Below, piece after piece: positions 54,401 to 63,220 of a stretch of 64,000 nucleotides of DNA; the first letter of the stretch is position 1; the number at the start of each line of letters is the position of its first letter. This DNA comes from G965216695 sp965216695. GTDB taxonomy: Bacteria; Pseudomonadota; Gammaproteobacteria; Pseudomonadales; Azotimanducaceae. A program made the position numbers and the translations under genes. The notes under the pieces are model-generated. The model was not told the DNA's origin and made no database searches. It saw only the letters and a list, made by a program, of their open reading frames with translations. The DNA is taken from positions 310,001 through 374,000 of the forward strand of contig OZ244212.1 in assembly GCA_965216695.1 (NCBI GenBank). Reading direction: 5' to 3'.

Positions 54401-54715
54401 CAGGGCAAGTTCGTTCGCGTAGCTGGGCTGGTTACCGGCCGGCAGCGTCCCGGTACAGCCACCGGAGTTCTGTTCGTAACGCTCGAGGACGAAACCGGCA
54501 ACATCAACGTGGTGGTGTGGTCGTCTGTACTGGAACAGTTTCGCGCCGCCCTGCTGCAGGGGCAGCTGCTGATGGTCAAGGGCATCGTCGAACGCGAAAA
54601 AGAAGTAATCCATGTTGTGGCCGGTCACGTTGCAGACCGGTCACATTGGCTTACCCAACTGGTGGAATCAAAGGACAACGAACGGTTGCCGTTCGAGTCA
54701 CGCGACTTTCATTGA
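51452..54715 (+). CDS. dnaE2: Error-prone DNA polymerase DnaE2 (ImuC)
   Basis: A 1087-aa C-family polymerase that performs damage-induced translesion synthesis. PHP domain at the start (FAELHCVSNYSFLHGASHPEEL), catalytic acidic motif PDIDVDFEHERREEV near residue 395, and GFGEYGFPESHAASFALLVYVSAWLKRH typical of DnaE2. The C-terminal OB fold begins near FVRVAGLVTGRQRPGT. A Gln/Lys-rich tandem repeat (about residues 906-920) sits in the linker before it. ATG 51452 overlaps imuB by 17 bases; ATG 51470, one base after the imuB stop, is an equally good start and would give 1081 aa. Confidence 0.95.
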   Translation: MATSADMRAIPARPAAAQPGFAELHCVSNYSFLHGASHPEELVARAAELGYQAIAITDECSFAGLVKAHVAARECGLQLIVGSELRIHFNDSTASQLRLILLTPTRSAYGQLSALITKARRRCEKGSYRLETDDLKWAIDECLAIWLPQAGENIETLVQQGTLLAERFPKLWIGLELLREHNDLDKTAVAIALSIRLHLPVVACNDVHMHRPERQALQDVLTAIRTGNTVSEQGHAAFPNAERHLRSIDELLTLYPVEMLQESVAIAKQCCFSMDELRYEYPRELVPPHLTPSAYLRELTFNGARERWPDGIPPETRALIEKELQLIAELRYEYYFLTVQDIVQFARSQNILCQGRGSAANSAVCYCLHITEVDPSRMHLLFERFVSKERNEPPDIDVDFEHERREEVIQYIYKRYSRERAALAATLITYRPKSAVRDVGKALGLDIGLIDLLAKSLAWWDRPEELRKRFEEANLNPDGHTARQFLFLAREIIGFPRHLSQHVGGFVISEGPIAQLVPIENAAMEERTVIQWDKDDLEALGLLKIDVLGLGMLTAIHKALDALNDQRGKRLTINDIPAEDPQTYEMLQQGDSIGVFQVESRAQMAMLPRLRPQHFYDLVIEVAIVRPGPIQGDMVHPYLRRRQGLEPVHYSNDAVRRVLERTLGIPIFQEQVIELAMVAAGFSAGEADQLRRAMAAWRRRGGLEHFEKKLIDGMLARGHTQEFAERVFKQIQGFGEYGFPESHAASFALLVYVSAWLKRHEPAAFYCGLLNSLPMGFYSPSQLIQDAKRHGIRVLPVDVQRSDWSHRLEPVPAQHDEAETDPERSNTHTALRLGLRMIKGLREEHGDAIADARPFADAEDLQRRSGINNQTLRFLARAGALESIAGHRHQAHWEVAAIHQPFPLQKTQQKAQQKTQQTTTTAESDAQKDTEAQRCLLPSPTMPQNMLNDYRYLGLSLGPHPLALLRKRMSLNTQTAATLERFRQGKFVRVAGLVTGRQRPGTATGVLFVTLEDETGNINVVVWSSVLEQFRAALLQGQLLMVKGIVEREKEVIHVVAGHVADRSHWLTQLVESKDNERLPFESRDFH

Positions 54716-54728
54716 AAACGGCCAGCCG

Positions 54729-55826
54729 CTAGGCGCGGCGTTTCGCGTCTTCCGCGCTCTGCGTGTCGTCTTTCGTACGCAACTCGTGCAGCTTGTCTTC
54801 GAGCATCAGCCGAATGAACGCCAGTTCCTCCCGAAGCGCCGAGATTTCCGGTTTCAGACTGTCACCAAGACTTTCGATCGAGCGCTCGAGCCCGGCCAGA
54901 CGTTGCTGCACATTGGTCTTGTCGAACATGACCCGAGCCATGGTTTCGAGCGGCTGGCCCGGTGAATCGAACACTTCCGCCGGGGCCCGCTCTTCGGCGT
55001 TGGCACTGCCGCCCCAGAACTCGGAGCCGATCTCCTGAGACACCGCTTCAACCACCTCGGCGTCCACCACCTCCTGCTCTTCGAGGAAGATGTACAGCAA
55101 CAGACGGTCGCACAGGTTATTGATGCGCCGCGGCACACCCTCGCAGAACTCGAAGATGGCCGGATACGCGGAGTCGTCGAAGCGGGGAACGTTGTTCCAA
55201 CCCACATGCGCCAGACGATGCTCGATGTATGTGCGCGTTTCGTCCTCGGTCAGCGGGTTGAGATGGTAGGTTGCGATTACGCGCTGACGCAGCTGTTCGA
55301 AGCCTTCGGACAGCAACGTGGCACGAAACTCTTCCTGCCCCAGCAGAAACACCTGCACCAGCGGGCGTCCGTTGAGCTGGAAGTTGGAAAGCATGCGCAA
55401 CTCTTCGACGGATTTGGCCGGCAGGTTCTGGGCCTCATCCACAATCAACAGCACCCGACGCTGCAGTTTCGACTGCTGTACGAACAACCGCTCGAGATCG
55501 CGCAGCAACGTCGCCTTATTCTGCGAGTTGGTGCGGATGCCAAAATTCGATGCCACGAGCTGCAGCAGGTCGTCTTCCTGCAACTGCGTGGTAACCACAG
55601 TGGCTACGAGCATCTCCCGAGCGTCCAGCGTGCTCAGCAGCGTCTGCACCAGTGTGGTCTTGCCGGTGCCCACATCGCCGGTAATTACGATGAAGCCATC
55701 GGCCTGGTTCAGGCCGTATTCCAGAAACGACAGGGCGCGCTTGTGTTCGCGCGAAGGGTAGAAAAACGCCGCGTCCGGGGACAGCTGAAACGGTTTGCCG
55801 GTGAAACCGAAGAACTCTTCGTACAT
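54729..55826 (-). CDS. XrtA-associated ATPase (ExeA-like AAA+)
   Basis: A 365-aa AAA+ protein of the type regularly found beside exosortase A exopolysaccharide genes. It opens MYEEFFGFTGKPFQLSPD, with Walker A GDVGTGKTTL at residues 50-59, Walker B LLIVDEAQNL, and sensor region GVPRRINNLCDRLLLY. The last 65 residues are a predicted coiled coil. The family resembles ExeA/GspA, and it may couple ATP to assembly or export across the wall. The upstream tyrosine-kinase gene is 24 bases away on the same strand. It converges with dnaE2 over 13 bases. Confidence 0.9.
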   Translation of the reverse strand: MYEEFFGFTGKPFQLSPDAAFFYPSREHKRALSFLEYGLNQADGFIVITGDVGTGKTTLVQTLLSTLDAREMLVATVVTTQLQEDDLLQLVASNFGIRTNSQNKATLLRDLERLFVQQSKLQRRVLLIVDEAQNLPAKSVEELRMLSNFQLNGRPLVQVFLLGQEEFRATLLSEGFEQLRQRVIATYHLNPLTEDETRTYIEHRLAHVGWNNVPRFDDSAYPAIFEFCEGVPRRINNLCDRLLLYIFLEEQEVVDAEVVEAVSQEIGSEFWGGSANAEERAPAEVFDSPGQPLETMARVMFDKTNVQQRLAGLERSIESLGDSLKPEISALREELAFIRLMLEDKLHELRTKDDTQSAEDAKRRA

Positions 55827-55850
55827 GCTTACGTCCCGTCTGTGCCGGCG

Positions 55851-57125
55851 CTAGCCGACGGCTGCCGTTTCCTGCGTATCGCGATCCTGCTGGCCATATC
55901 CGTAGCCGTAACCATACCCGTAGCCCATACCGAAGCGCCGGTCGAATTTGTTCAGCACCGTGCCCACGTTCGGGCAGTCTTCGAGCTCCCGGAGCGCCGA
56001 GACAAGCGCGGATTGCGGGGTTCTGCCCGCCTCGACCACAACGACGATCTGTCCCATGTGCCGGGCGAGCACTGACGCCTCGGTGGTAACCAGCAGCGGC
56101 GGCGCATCGAACAGCACGATGCGGTCCGGATTGTGAGCCGCCAGCCCGGACGCAATGTGCAGCATCAGTTCGCTGGCGAACAACTCGTTAAGATCCTCAG
56201 TATATTGGCCCGCAGAGAGCACCTGCAAACTGGGAATGTTGGTGTCGAGGACTGCATCCTCGGCCACATAGATATTTTCACGCAGCAGATCAGTGAGGCC
56301 CCGCGCACGCTCTATGCCAAGGTACTTGGCAACATCACCCTTGGCGACGTCCCCATCGACCAGGAGCACGGTGCTGTCACGTTCGGCAGCGATGCTCATC
56401 GCCAGATTAATGGATACATAGGTTTTGCCTTCCGCCGGCAGTGCACTCGTGACCATAACCAGGTTAGGCGGTCGTTCGGAACTGCCCTGTTCCCGGGCTT
56501 TATCCACATTCAGCAACAATTGACGCTTAATGCGCCTGAATTCGTCCACGAGCCGTCCGTCTGCGCCTTTGCCGCCAAGAAACCCTTCCCGGGTCAGCGC
56601 TTCGGTATCAATCTCGCACCAGGTCGCATACTCCGGCGCGCCCTGAACCCCTCCGCTCGATGGGACAGCTGCCGCGGGGGGCGGCGTAACGGAAACAGAT
56701 GGGCCGGGAGATCCGTCGTCTCGCGGCTTGAGTGAAACCTTGCCGCCGGTTTCCAGCGCTTTGCTGATAGACGACTCCGGCAATGCATCGGCATCGATTT
56801 GCGACGGCAGATCCAGGTCCGGCGTTGCCGCTACCCGAGCCTCCGTGGATGCCACCGGCTCCGGCGTGGTCGTGGCCGATCCGGTCTCAGAAACAGGATG
56901 TGAATCAGATACTTGCGTTATGTCGGAACGACTGTCGGCCTGTCGCGACAAGCGCGCGCTCACAGCCTTCTGCGTGACACGGCTGATCGTCGGCTCGTTC
57001 GTTTGCTGCTGCGGGGTTGGCTCGGTATCTGCCGCCGTCTCGGCCGCAGCGGATTGGGCACCGTCGCCCTTATTATTGCGACGACGGGCGGCAATCCTCG
57101 CCGCAGCTTTTTCGATCGTACTCAT
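55851..57125 (-). CDS. XrtA-associated tyrosine autokinase
   Basis: A 424-aa BY-kinase of the exopolysaccharide system, cytoplasmic type with no fused membrane part. The start MSTIEKAAARIAARR (ATG 57125) is the family's usual opening; a GTG eight codons upstream also fits the frame. Residues about 20-165 are Ser/Thr/Pro/Ala-rich and look disordered. The kinase domain has Walker A ALPAEGKT (about 228-235), LVDGDVAKGDVAK and RIVLFDAPPLL. The C-terminus ends with a Gly-Tyr cluster (GYGYGYGYGYG), the probable autophosphorylation site. It needs a Wzc-N/GumC-like partner that is not in the window. Confidence 0.92.
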   Translation of the reverse strand: MSTIEKAAARIAARRRNNKGDGAQSAAAETAADTEPTPQQQTNEPTISRVTQKAVSARLSRQADSRSDITQVSDSHPVSETGSATTTPEPVASTEARVAATPDLDLPSQIDADALPESSISKALETGGKVSLKPRDDGSPGPSVSVTPPPAAAVPSSGGVQGAPEYATWCEIDTEALTREGFLGGKGADGRLVDEFRRIKRQLLLNVDKAREQGSSERPPNLVMVTSALPAEGKTYVSINLAMSIAAERDSTVLLVDGDVAKGDVAKYLGIERARGLTDLLRENIYVAEDAVLDTNIPSLQVLSAGQYTEDLNELFASELMLHIASGLAAHNPDRIVLFDAPPLLVTTEASVLARHMGQIVVVVEAGRTPQSALVSALRELEDCPNVGTVLNKFDRRFGMGYGYGYGYGYGQQDRDTQETAAVG

Positions 57126-57346
57126 CGAAGAGTGCTCTTTCTTGACCACGGACGAATTCTAACGCGAATGCCTAGCAGCACGCTGTAACGGCTTGTAATA
57201 ATTGAGACTTACTCCGCAGGGTGGCAAGACGGCACTTTGGGCCGAGCCGCGAAGGCCGGTCATGCTACAGTCAACCCGGTCACAGTTCCACCACATGCGC
57301 TAAGGCATAATTCGCTCGAAACGACGCCCTTTCGACAAGGATTTCA

Positions 57347-58633
57347 ATGAATAGCACGAAAGATCTCGGGGACGCCCGAATAGGGTTGATCGGCCTGGGC
57401 TACGTGGGTCTGCCGCTCGCCGCCCGCTTTGGCACACGCTACCCAACGGTGGGTTTCGACGTCAACGAACCCCGCGTGCAGGCATTGCGCGCGGGTCACG
57501 ACAGCACGTTGGAAATGTCGAGCGAGGAGCTCGCCAGCGCGCGTCACCTGAGCTATACGACGGACCCAGCCGATCTGGCCGATTGCAACGTCTTCATCGT
57601 TACCGTACCGACGCCGATCGACCGCTACAAGCGACCGGATACCCGCGCGCTGGAAGCGGCAAGTCGAACGGTTGGCCAGGTGCTCAAACGCGGTGACGTC
57701 GTAATCTACGAGTCCACGGTTTATCCCGGCGCCACCGAGGAGATCTGCATCCCCATCGTGGAGTCGGTATCCGGATTGCGCTACAACCAGGACTTCTTCG
57801 CGGGATACAGCCCGGAACGCATCAACCCGGGCGACAAGGAGCATCGGCTCGAAACCATCACCAAAGTGACGGCGGGCTCCACCCCAGAGATCGCCGAGTT
57901 TGTCGACCAGCTTTACGGTTCGATCATCGATGCCGGAACGCACTGTGCGTCCAGCATTCGAGTCGCCGAAGCGGCGAAAGTGATCGAGAACACCCAGCGC
58001 GACTTGAACATCGCGCTCATCAACGAACTTGCGCTCATCTTCGAACGTCTGGGCCTCGATACCTGTGACGTGCTCGAAGCCGCCGGGACCAAGTGGAACT
58101 TTCTGAATTTTCGTCCGGGACTCGTAGGCGGCCACTGCATAGGCGTAGATCCGTACTATCTGACGTTCAAGGCCCAGGAGATCGGCTATCACCCGGAGGT
58201 GATTCTGGCCGGCCGCCGGATCAACGACACAATGGGCGAACACATTGCCGAACGGCTGATCAAACTGATGGCAAAGCAGCGGATCAATGTGGTGGACAGC
58301 AACATTCTGGTGCTCGGGTTTGCGTTCAAGGAGAACTGCCCCGACATCCGCAATACACGCGTTGTGGACGTGGTGACGGCTCTGAAGGAATACCAGGCAA
58401 ACGTGGATATCTACGATCCCTGGGTGGATCCCAAGGATGTCGCGTGCGAATACTGTCTAAACGTCATCGAAAAACCGCAAGCCGAGCACTACGACGCCGT
58501 GGTGCTCGCTGTAGCCCACAACGAATTTGTAGCGCTCGGCGCAGACGAGATCCGCAAGTGGGCGAAACCCGATCACGTACTGTTCGACGTGAAGTATGCG
58601 CTGCCGAAGAACGACGTGACTGCGAGGCTGTAA
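57347..58633 (+). CDS. tviB: UDP-N-acetylhexosamine 6-dehydrogenase (TviB/VipA type)
   Basis: A 428-aa NAD enzyme of the UDP-glucose/GDP-mannose dehydrogenase family. The N-terminal fold is GLIGLGYVGLPLAARFG, then VTVPTPIDRYKRPD, the active-site Lys/Asn region EAAKVIENTQRDLNIALINE, the catalytic Cys in GLVGGHCIGVDPYYL, and GFAFKENCPDIRNTRV. The pattern matches Vi-antigen TviB and WbpO, which oxidise UDP-GalNAc or UDP-GlcNAc; it differs from the Ugd in this window. It starts a plus-strand run with the epimerase, PrsK, PrsR and galE. Confidence 0.88.
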   Translation: MNSTKDLGDARIGLIGLGYVGLPLAARFGTRYPTVGFDVNEPRVQALRAGHDSTLEMSSEELASARHLSYTTDPADLADCNVFIVTVPTPIDRYKRPDTRALEAASRTVGQVLKRGDVVIYESTVYPGATEEICIPIVESVSGLRYNQDFFAGYSPERINPGDKEHRLETITKVTAGSTPEIAEFVDQLYGSIIDAGTHCASSIRVAEAAKVIENTQRDLNIALINELALIFERLGLDTCDVLEAAGTKWNFLNFRPGLVGGHCIGVDPYYLTFKAQEIGYHPEVILAGRRINDTMGEHIAERLIKLMAKQRINVVDSNILVLGFAFKENCPDIRNTRVVDVVTALKEYQANVDIYDPWVDPKDVACEYCLNVIEKPQAEHYDAVVLAVAHNEFVALGADEIRKWAKPDHVLFDVKYALPKNDVTARL

Positions 58634-58636
58634 CCG

Positions 58637-59671
58637 ATGCATGTGATGGTCACCGGCGCCGCCGGTTTCATCGGATCCACGGTATCGCATTACCTTCTCG
58701 ACCGTGGCGACACGGTTGTGGGCGTCGACAATCTGAACGATTACTACGACGTAACACTCAAGCAGGCGCGGCTTTCACGTCTCACAGACCGCGAAGGATT
58801 CAATTTCCGGCAGTTCGACATCGTGGACACAGCGCAGATGATGGAGCTGTTTGCCTCGTCCGCGCGCCCGGACCGAATCGTGCATCTGGCCGCCCAGGCC
58901 GGCGTGCGTTACTCCCTGGAACAACCCCAGGCGTATGTGGATGCCAACGTTACAGGGTTTCTGAACATTCTGGAGGCCGTGCGTCACCACGGAACCGAGC
59001 ATCTGGTGTACGCATCCACCAGTTCGGTTTACGGCGCCAACACCGACATGCCGTTTTCGGTGCGCGATGGGACCAACCACCCGGTAAGTCTTTACGCAGC
59101 CACAAAGAAAGCCAACGAACTGATGGCGCATACCTACAGCCACCTGTTCGGGGTGCCAACAACCGGTCTGCGGTTTTTCACCGTGTACGGACCCTGGGGC
59201 CGGCCGGACATGGCGTTGTTCAAGTTCACACGCAACATCATCGCCGGCGATCCGATCGACGTGTTCAACTACGGTAATCACAAACGCGATTTCACGTACA
59301 TCGACGACATCGTGGAAGGCGTGGTACGCGCGCTCGACAACGTGGCGACACGCGACGACACCTGGGACAGCGGAAATCCAAATCCCGCGACAAGCAACGC
59401 GCCTTATCGCGTCTACAACATAGGCAGCAACAATCCCGTGGACCTAGGCCGGTACATTGAGGTGCTCGAAGAGACCCTCGGCATTCCGGCAAAGAAGAAT
59501 CTCCTGCCGTTGCAACCCGGCGACGTGCCGGATACGTATGCCGATGTGAACGAACTGATCGCGGATGTCGGGTACAAGCCCGATACGCCGGTGGAAGTGG
59601 GCGTGCGCAATTTCGTCGCATGGTACAAAGACTACTATCAGGTGGATGACGTAGCCCACAACGTGCGATGA
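58637..59671 (+). CDS. UDP-glucuronate 4-epimerase-like NAD epimerase
   Basis: A 344-aa short-chain-type epimerase. It has GAAGFIGSTVSHYL (NAD loop), HLAAQAGVRYSLEQP, the catalytic SSVYG and YAATKKANE (Tyr-x3-Lys), and TVYGPWGRPDMALFKFTRNI. These closely follow Cap1J/LpsL-type UDP-glucuronate 4-epimerases, which make UDP-galacturonate. It would use the UDP-GlcA from Ugd. It starts 3 bases after tviB and its stop overlaps prsK (ATGA). Confidence 0.88.
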   Translation: MHVMVTGAAGFIGSTVSHYLLDRGDTVVGVDNLNDYYDVTLKQARLSRLTDREGFNFRQFDIVDTAQMMELFASSARPDRIVHLAAQAGVRYSLEQPQAYVDANVTGFLNILEAVRHHGTEHLVYASTSSVYGANTDMPFSVRDGTNHPVSLYAATKKANELMAHTYSHLFGVPTTGLRFFTVYGPWGRPDMALFKFTRNIIAGDPIDVFNYGNHKRDFTYIDDIVEGVVRALDNVATRDDTWDSGNPNPATSNAPYRVYNIGSNNPVDLGRYIEVLEETLGIPAKKNLLPLQPGDVPDTYADVNELIADVGYKPDTPVEVGVRNFVAWYKDYYQVDDVAHNVR

Positions 59672-61848
59672 CGCTGGAGACGATTCGCCTGGCGAGCTTT
59701 CTTCTGGGCGCATCTGCGTTCGGTCTGCTTTCGCTTTTCAGCCTGCTACGCAAGGGCGGCGGCGATGCGGGTCGATCCATGCTGTTGGCCGTGCTGGCAA
59801 CCCTTGCTTTCATCCTCAGCCATTACAACTTCGGCATCACCCGTTTAACCGGTGTTCTGGAATTCCTGGTGCTCTTCGCCTGGATCGGTGTATTGACCCG
59901 GATCATCGGGTTGCGCACCGACACTCTTCAAACGGACGTTCGACCAGTGGCCGCCCCGAGCACTACCGATACCGATTCCAGCGGTCCGAATTCGGACACC
60001 GTCCGCGAGTTCTATTCAGGTGAGGAAACCTCCAACAACACGCCATCGCCAGACGGGTCCGCCGACGCGGCCGTCGACAAACGCGCGGTGCGCTGGCTGT
60101 TCGCAATTAGCGGCGCGCTTACTATCGCGGGCATTGTATTCAACCTTTTCGGGATCGACTTCCGTACCAGCGATCGTGGCGCGTTGAGCACGCACATGGC
60201 GATTCTGGTGCTGCTTTCCATCGCCGGGCTCGCGTTTCTGGAGCAGGTCATACGCAACACGCAGGAGATCTACCGTTGGCGTTTGCGGTACCTGTACATC
60301 GGTTTGTCTGTGGTATTCGCGTTTGAACTGGTGCTGCACGCGTCCGGATTGCTGCTGCAGAGTTGGGTCGCCAGCATGTGGGTACTGCAGCCCGCCATTC
60401 TCGGACTGGCCGCACCATTTCTGGCCGTTGCATCCCGACGCAACCGCACCAATCCGCTGCGACTCAACCTAAGCCGAAGCTTCGTATTCCGCGGCGGCGT
60501 GTTCGTGGCTACCGGATTGTTCCTGCTGGGGCTCGGCGTCTTCGGCTACTACGTACGCCTGTTCGGCGGCGACTGGGGTACCGCCACCGGAATGTTCGTA
60601 GCGTCGGTTGCGCTGGCCGCGTTCGTTACCGTCATGGGTTCGAGTAAAGCCCGTGCGTATCTACGTGTGCTGATCAGCAAAACCTTCTACGAGTACAAGT
60701 ACGATTACCGTGATGAATGGATGCGGGCAACCAACCTGCTCGCGGAACCCGACTCCGATTACTCCCTCGGGCAACAGGTGCTCCGATCGCTCGCCAACGT
60801 ACTGCACGTAAACGCCGGGGCGCTCTGGCGAATGACCGATACCCATTCGTTTCTCCCGCACGCACAGCTCGCCACGGAACACCGCGACCCGCTGCCACCA
60901 GCCATTGCAGCCACGCTCGCGACGTATTTTGCACGCAACGACTGGATTCTGGACCTCACGTCGGAGGACACGCCTGCGGCGTTGCAGGACGTAGTCGACT
61001 GGGCAACCGATCGCAACGGCCGCTACGTCGTACCGCTGTTCGTCAACGCCCGGCTCTTTGGCGTTGCCATGCTGAACGACGCGCCCGCGGCGCGCGGCCT
61101 CGGATGGGAGGACTTCGATCTGATCCGGCTCGTTGCCAACCAATCTGCAGCCGTGCTCGCGTTGCAACAAACCGCAGACGAACTCTCGGAAGGGCAACGG
61201 CTCCGCGCCGTTACACAGGTGTCGGCATTCCTTGTGCACGACCTGAAGACCGTAGGCGCTCAACTGTCGCTGATGCTCGAGAATGCAGAACGCCACAAGT
61301 CCAATCCCGCTTTCGTCGACGACATGATCAGTACTACCGAGAACGCCGTTACGCGCATCAACCATCTGCTGAGTCAATTGAGGCGAGAGCCCGAGTCGGC
61401 CAGAGAACCTGTGTCGATAGCACAGGTTCTGAAAGACGCGCTGGCCGATGTTCATGGTATGACACCGGCACCGGATGTAAGCGGCGCTACTTTGGATGCC
61501 CGCATACACTGCAATCGGCCTCAACTCGCAACCGCAATCGGCCACCTGTTGCGAAACAGTATTGACGCCACGCCGCCGGACGGGCACGTCGACGTGTTGA
61601 CGAAGCGCGACGGCGACTGGCTTGTGTTGAGCATTCGTGACACCGGATCTGGAATGTCGCCAGAATTCATAGAAAACGAACTGTTCCAACCCTTTACGTC
61701 CACAAAGGGACTCACCGGTATGGGAATTGGTGCCTATCAGGCACGGGAAACCATTCGCGAGCACGGGGGCGACATTCAGGTAGACTCGAAACCCGGCGCG
61801 GGCTCTACGTTCTCCATCCGCCTGCGCCAATACGACGGCCAGAAATGA
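59668..61848 (+). CDS. prsK: PEP-CTERM system histidine kinase PrsK
   Basis: A 726-aa membrane kinase. The N-terminal half has about eight to ten spans in two blocks (residues 5-80 and 140-325), separated by a polar Ser/Asp-rich linker (about 95-137). A GAF-like domain follows at about 370-500, then the phospho-acceptor His524 in FLVHDLKTVG and the ATPase domain with NSIDATPP, DTGSGMSPEF, FQPFTSTK and GMGIGAYQARE. The architecture matches PrsK, the kinase tied to exosortase systems. Its start overlaps the epimerase stop and prsR follows one base after its stop. The input signal is unknown. Confidence 0.92.
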   Translation: MTLETIRLASFLLGASAFGLLSLFSLLRKGGGDAGRSMLLAVLATLAFILSHYNFGITRLTGVLEFLVLFAWIGVLTRIIGLRTDTLQTDVRPVAAPSTTDTDSSGPNSDTVREFYSGEETSNNTPSPDGSADAAVDKRAVRWLFAISGALTIAGIVFNLFGIDFRTSDRGALSTHMAILVLLSIAGLAFLEQVIRNTQEIYRWRLRYLYIGLSVVFAFELVLHASGLLLQSWVASMWVLQPAILGLAAPFLAVASRRNRTNPLRLNLSRSFVFRGGVFVATGLFLLGLGVFGYYVRLFGGDWGTATGMFVASVALAAFVTVMGSSKARAYLRVLISKTFYEYKYDYRDEWMRATNLLAEPDSDYSLGQQVLRSLANVLHVNAGALWRMTDTHSFLPHAQLATEHRDPLPPAIAATLATYFARNDWILDLTSEDTPAALQDVVDWATDRNGRYVVPLFVNARLFGVAMLNDAPAARGLGWEDFDLIRLVANQSAAVLALQQTADELSEGQRLRAVTQVSAFLVHDLKTVGAQLSLMLENAERHKSNPAFVDDMISTTENAVTRINHLLSQLRREPESAREPVSIAQVLKDALADVHGMTPAPDVSGATLDARIHCNRPQLATAIGHLLRNSIDATPPDGHVDVLTKRDGDWLVLSIRDTGSGMSPEFIENELFQPFTSTKGLTGMGIGAYQARETIREHGGDIQVDSKPGAGSTFSIRLRQYDGQK

Positions 61849-61849
61849 C

Positions 61850-63220
61850 ATGAGTACGGACACGGAACACCGTCTGCTGATCGTGGAAGACGACCCGGGG
61901 CTGCAGCAACAGATGCGCTGGTGCTTCGACGAGGGCGTAACGGTGCATTGCGCAGGAAAGGCGACCGATGCGGAAGCGGTGTTGCGAAAAGAACAACCGC
62001 AGGTGGTGACCCTGGATCTGGGCCTGCCACCGGATCCCGGCGGTGCTACCGAAGGGTTCGCGCTGCTGGAGAAGATCGGCACATTGCTGCCGAACACCAA
62101 GGTCATTGTGATCACCGGACGCGAAGACCGCGAGAACGCATTGCAATCGGTAAATCTGGGTGCGTACGACTTCTATCAGAAGCCCATTGATTCCGACACG
62201 TTGCGCTTCGTTGTAGAGCGCGCATTCAAGCTCTCGGACCTGGAAGAAGAAAATCTCGCGCTGAAAGAGTCGAGCGACCCAATGCCGTTGAAGGGCGTAA
62301 TCGCGGCGAGTGACAGCATGCTGAAGGTCTGCAAGCTCGCGGAGCGTGTGGCGCCCACCAGTGCCAATGTAATGATTCTGGGAGAAACCGGCACCGGCAA
62401 AGAGGTGTTCGCAAAAGCCATCCACAACCTCAGCGAGCGCAGCGACGAGCCGATGGTAGTGATCAACTGCGCAGCCATTCCGGAGAACCTGCTGGAAAGC
62501 GAGCTGTTCGGCCACGAAAAAGGCAGCTTTACCGGTGCCGTTGGCCGCAAGATCGGCAAGATCGAGGCCGCGAGCGGCGGAACCTTGTTCCTGGACGAAA
62601 TTGGCGACATGGCGTTGCCGTTGCAGGCAAAGATTCTTCGGTTTCTGCAGGAACGGGTTGTAGAACGTGTGGGTGGCAACACCAGCATTCCGGTCGACGT
62701 ACGCGTAATCAGCGCAACGCACCGGCCGCTGAAAGAGATGATCGAGACCGGCGACTTTCGCGAAGACCTGTTTTTCCGGCTGAGCGAAGTCTCGCTAACG
62801 CTGCCCGCATTACGCGATCGCGACGCAGACTCCGTATTGCTCGCCCGGCGATTTCTCGCCGAGTTCGCGGAAGGACGCAAGCTCTCAATGTCACAGGACG
62901 CCGTGGCCGCGATTACCGGCTGGAAGTGGCCGGGCAACGTGCGCGAACTGGAAAACCGGGTCAAGCGCGCCTGTATTCTCGCAGACGGCAATCGGATTAC
63001 CGCCGTGGACCTGGAGCTGGATCTGCAGGACGACGACCAACCGGACCTGGCGCTGAATCTGAAAACCGTTCGCGAAGACGCCGAACGCAAAGCAATCAAC
63101 GCGGCCGTAGCACGCGCCGAAGGCAACCTGAGTCAAGCGGCACGACTGCTGGGAGTATCCCGCCCGACGCTGTACAACCTGATCAACAAACTGGATCTGT
63201 CGATCGATGTCGAAAGCTAA
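61850..63220 (+). CDS. prsR: PEP-CTERM system sigma-54 response regulator PrsR
   Basis: A 456-aa NtrC-type activator. Receiver: acidic pair LIVEDD, phospho-acceptor Asp56 in VVTLDLGLPPD, and Lys in FYQKPID. AAA+ domain: Walker A GETGTGKE (178-185) and the sigma-54 contact loop GSFTGA (225-230), a common variant of GAFTGA. A Fis-type HTH (LSQAARLLGVSRPTLYNLINKL) ends the protein. It would activate -24/-12 promoters of exopolysaccharide and PEP-CTERM genes when phosphorylated by PrsK. I saw no convincing -24/-12 site in this window. Its 3' end overlaps galE by 14 bases. Confidence 0.93.
   Translation: MSTDTEHRLLIVEDDPGLQQQMRWCFDEGVTVHCAGKATDAEAVLRKEQPQVVTLDLGLPPDPGGATEGFALLEKIGTLLPNTKVIVITGREDRENALQSVNLGAYDFYQKPIDSDTLRFVVERAFKLSDLEEENLALKESSDPMPLKGVIAASDSMLKVCKLAERVAPTSANVMILGETGTGKEVFAKAIHNLSERSDEPMVVINCAAIPENLLESELFGHEKGSFTGAVGRKIGKIEAASGGTLFLDEIGDMALPLQAKILRFLQERVVERVGGNTSIPVDVRVISATHRPLKEMIETGDFREDLFFRLSEVSLTLPALRDRDADSVLLARRFLAEFAEGRKLSMSQDAVAAITGWKWPGNVRELENRVKRACILADGNRITAVDLELDLQDDDQPDLALNLKTVREDAERKAINAAVARAEGNLSQAARLLGVSRPTLYNLINKLDLSIDVES

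Noticed and set aside
51452..54715. Housekeeping DnaE1 for the polymerase gene
   Set aside because: Linkage to imuA and imuB, the LexA boxes and the shorter C-terminus point to DnaE2.
57150..57346. Possible sigma-54 promoter (GGCAC-rich stretch) before tviB
   Set aside because: GG and GC are not spaced by ten bases in any register; other upstream gaps checked by eye also gave no convincing -24/-12 pair.
58093..59277. Plus-strand 394-codon frame across tviB and the epimerase
   Set aside because: It is out of frame with both genes and has Arg-rich shadow composition.
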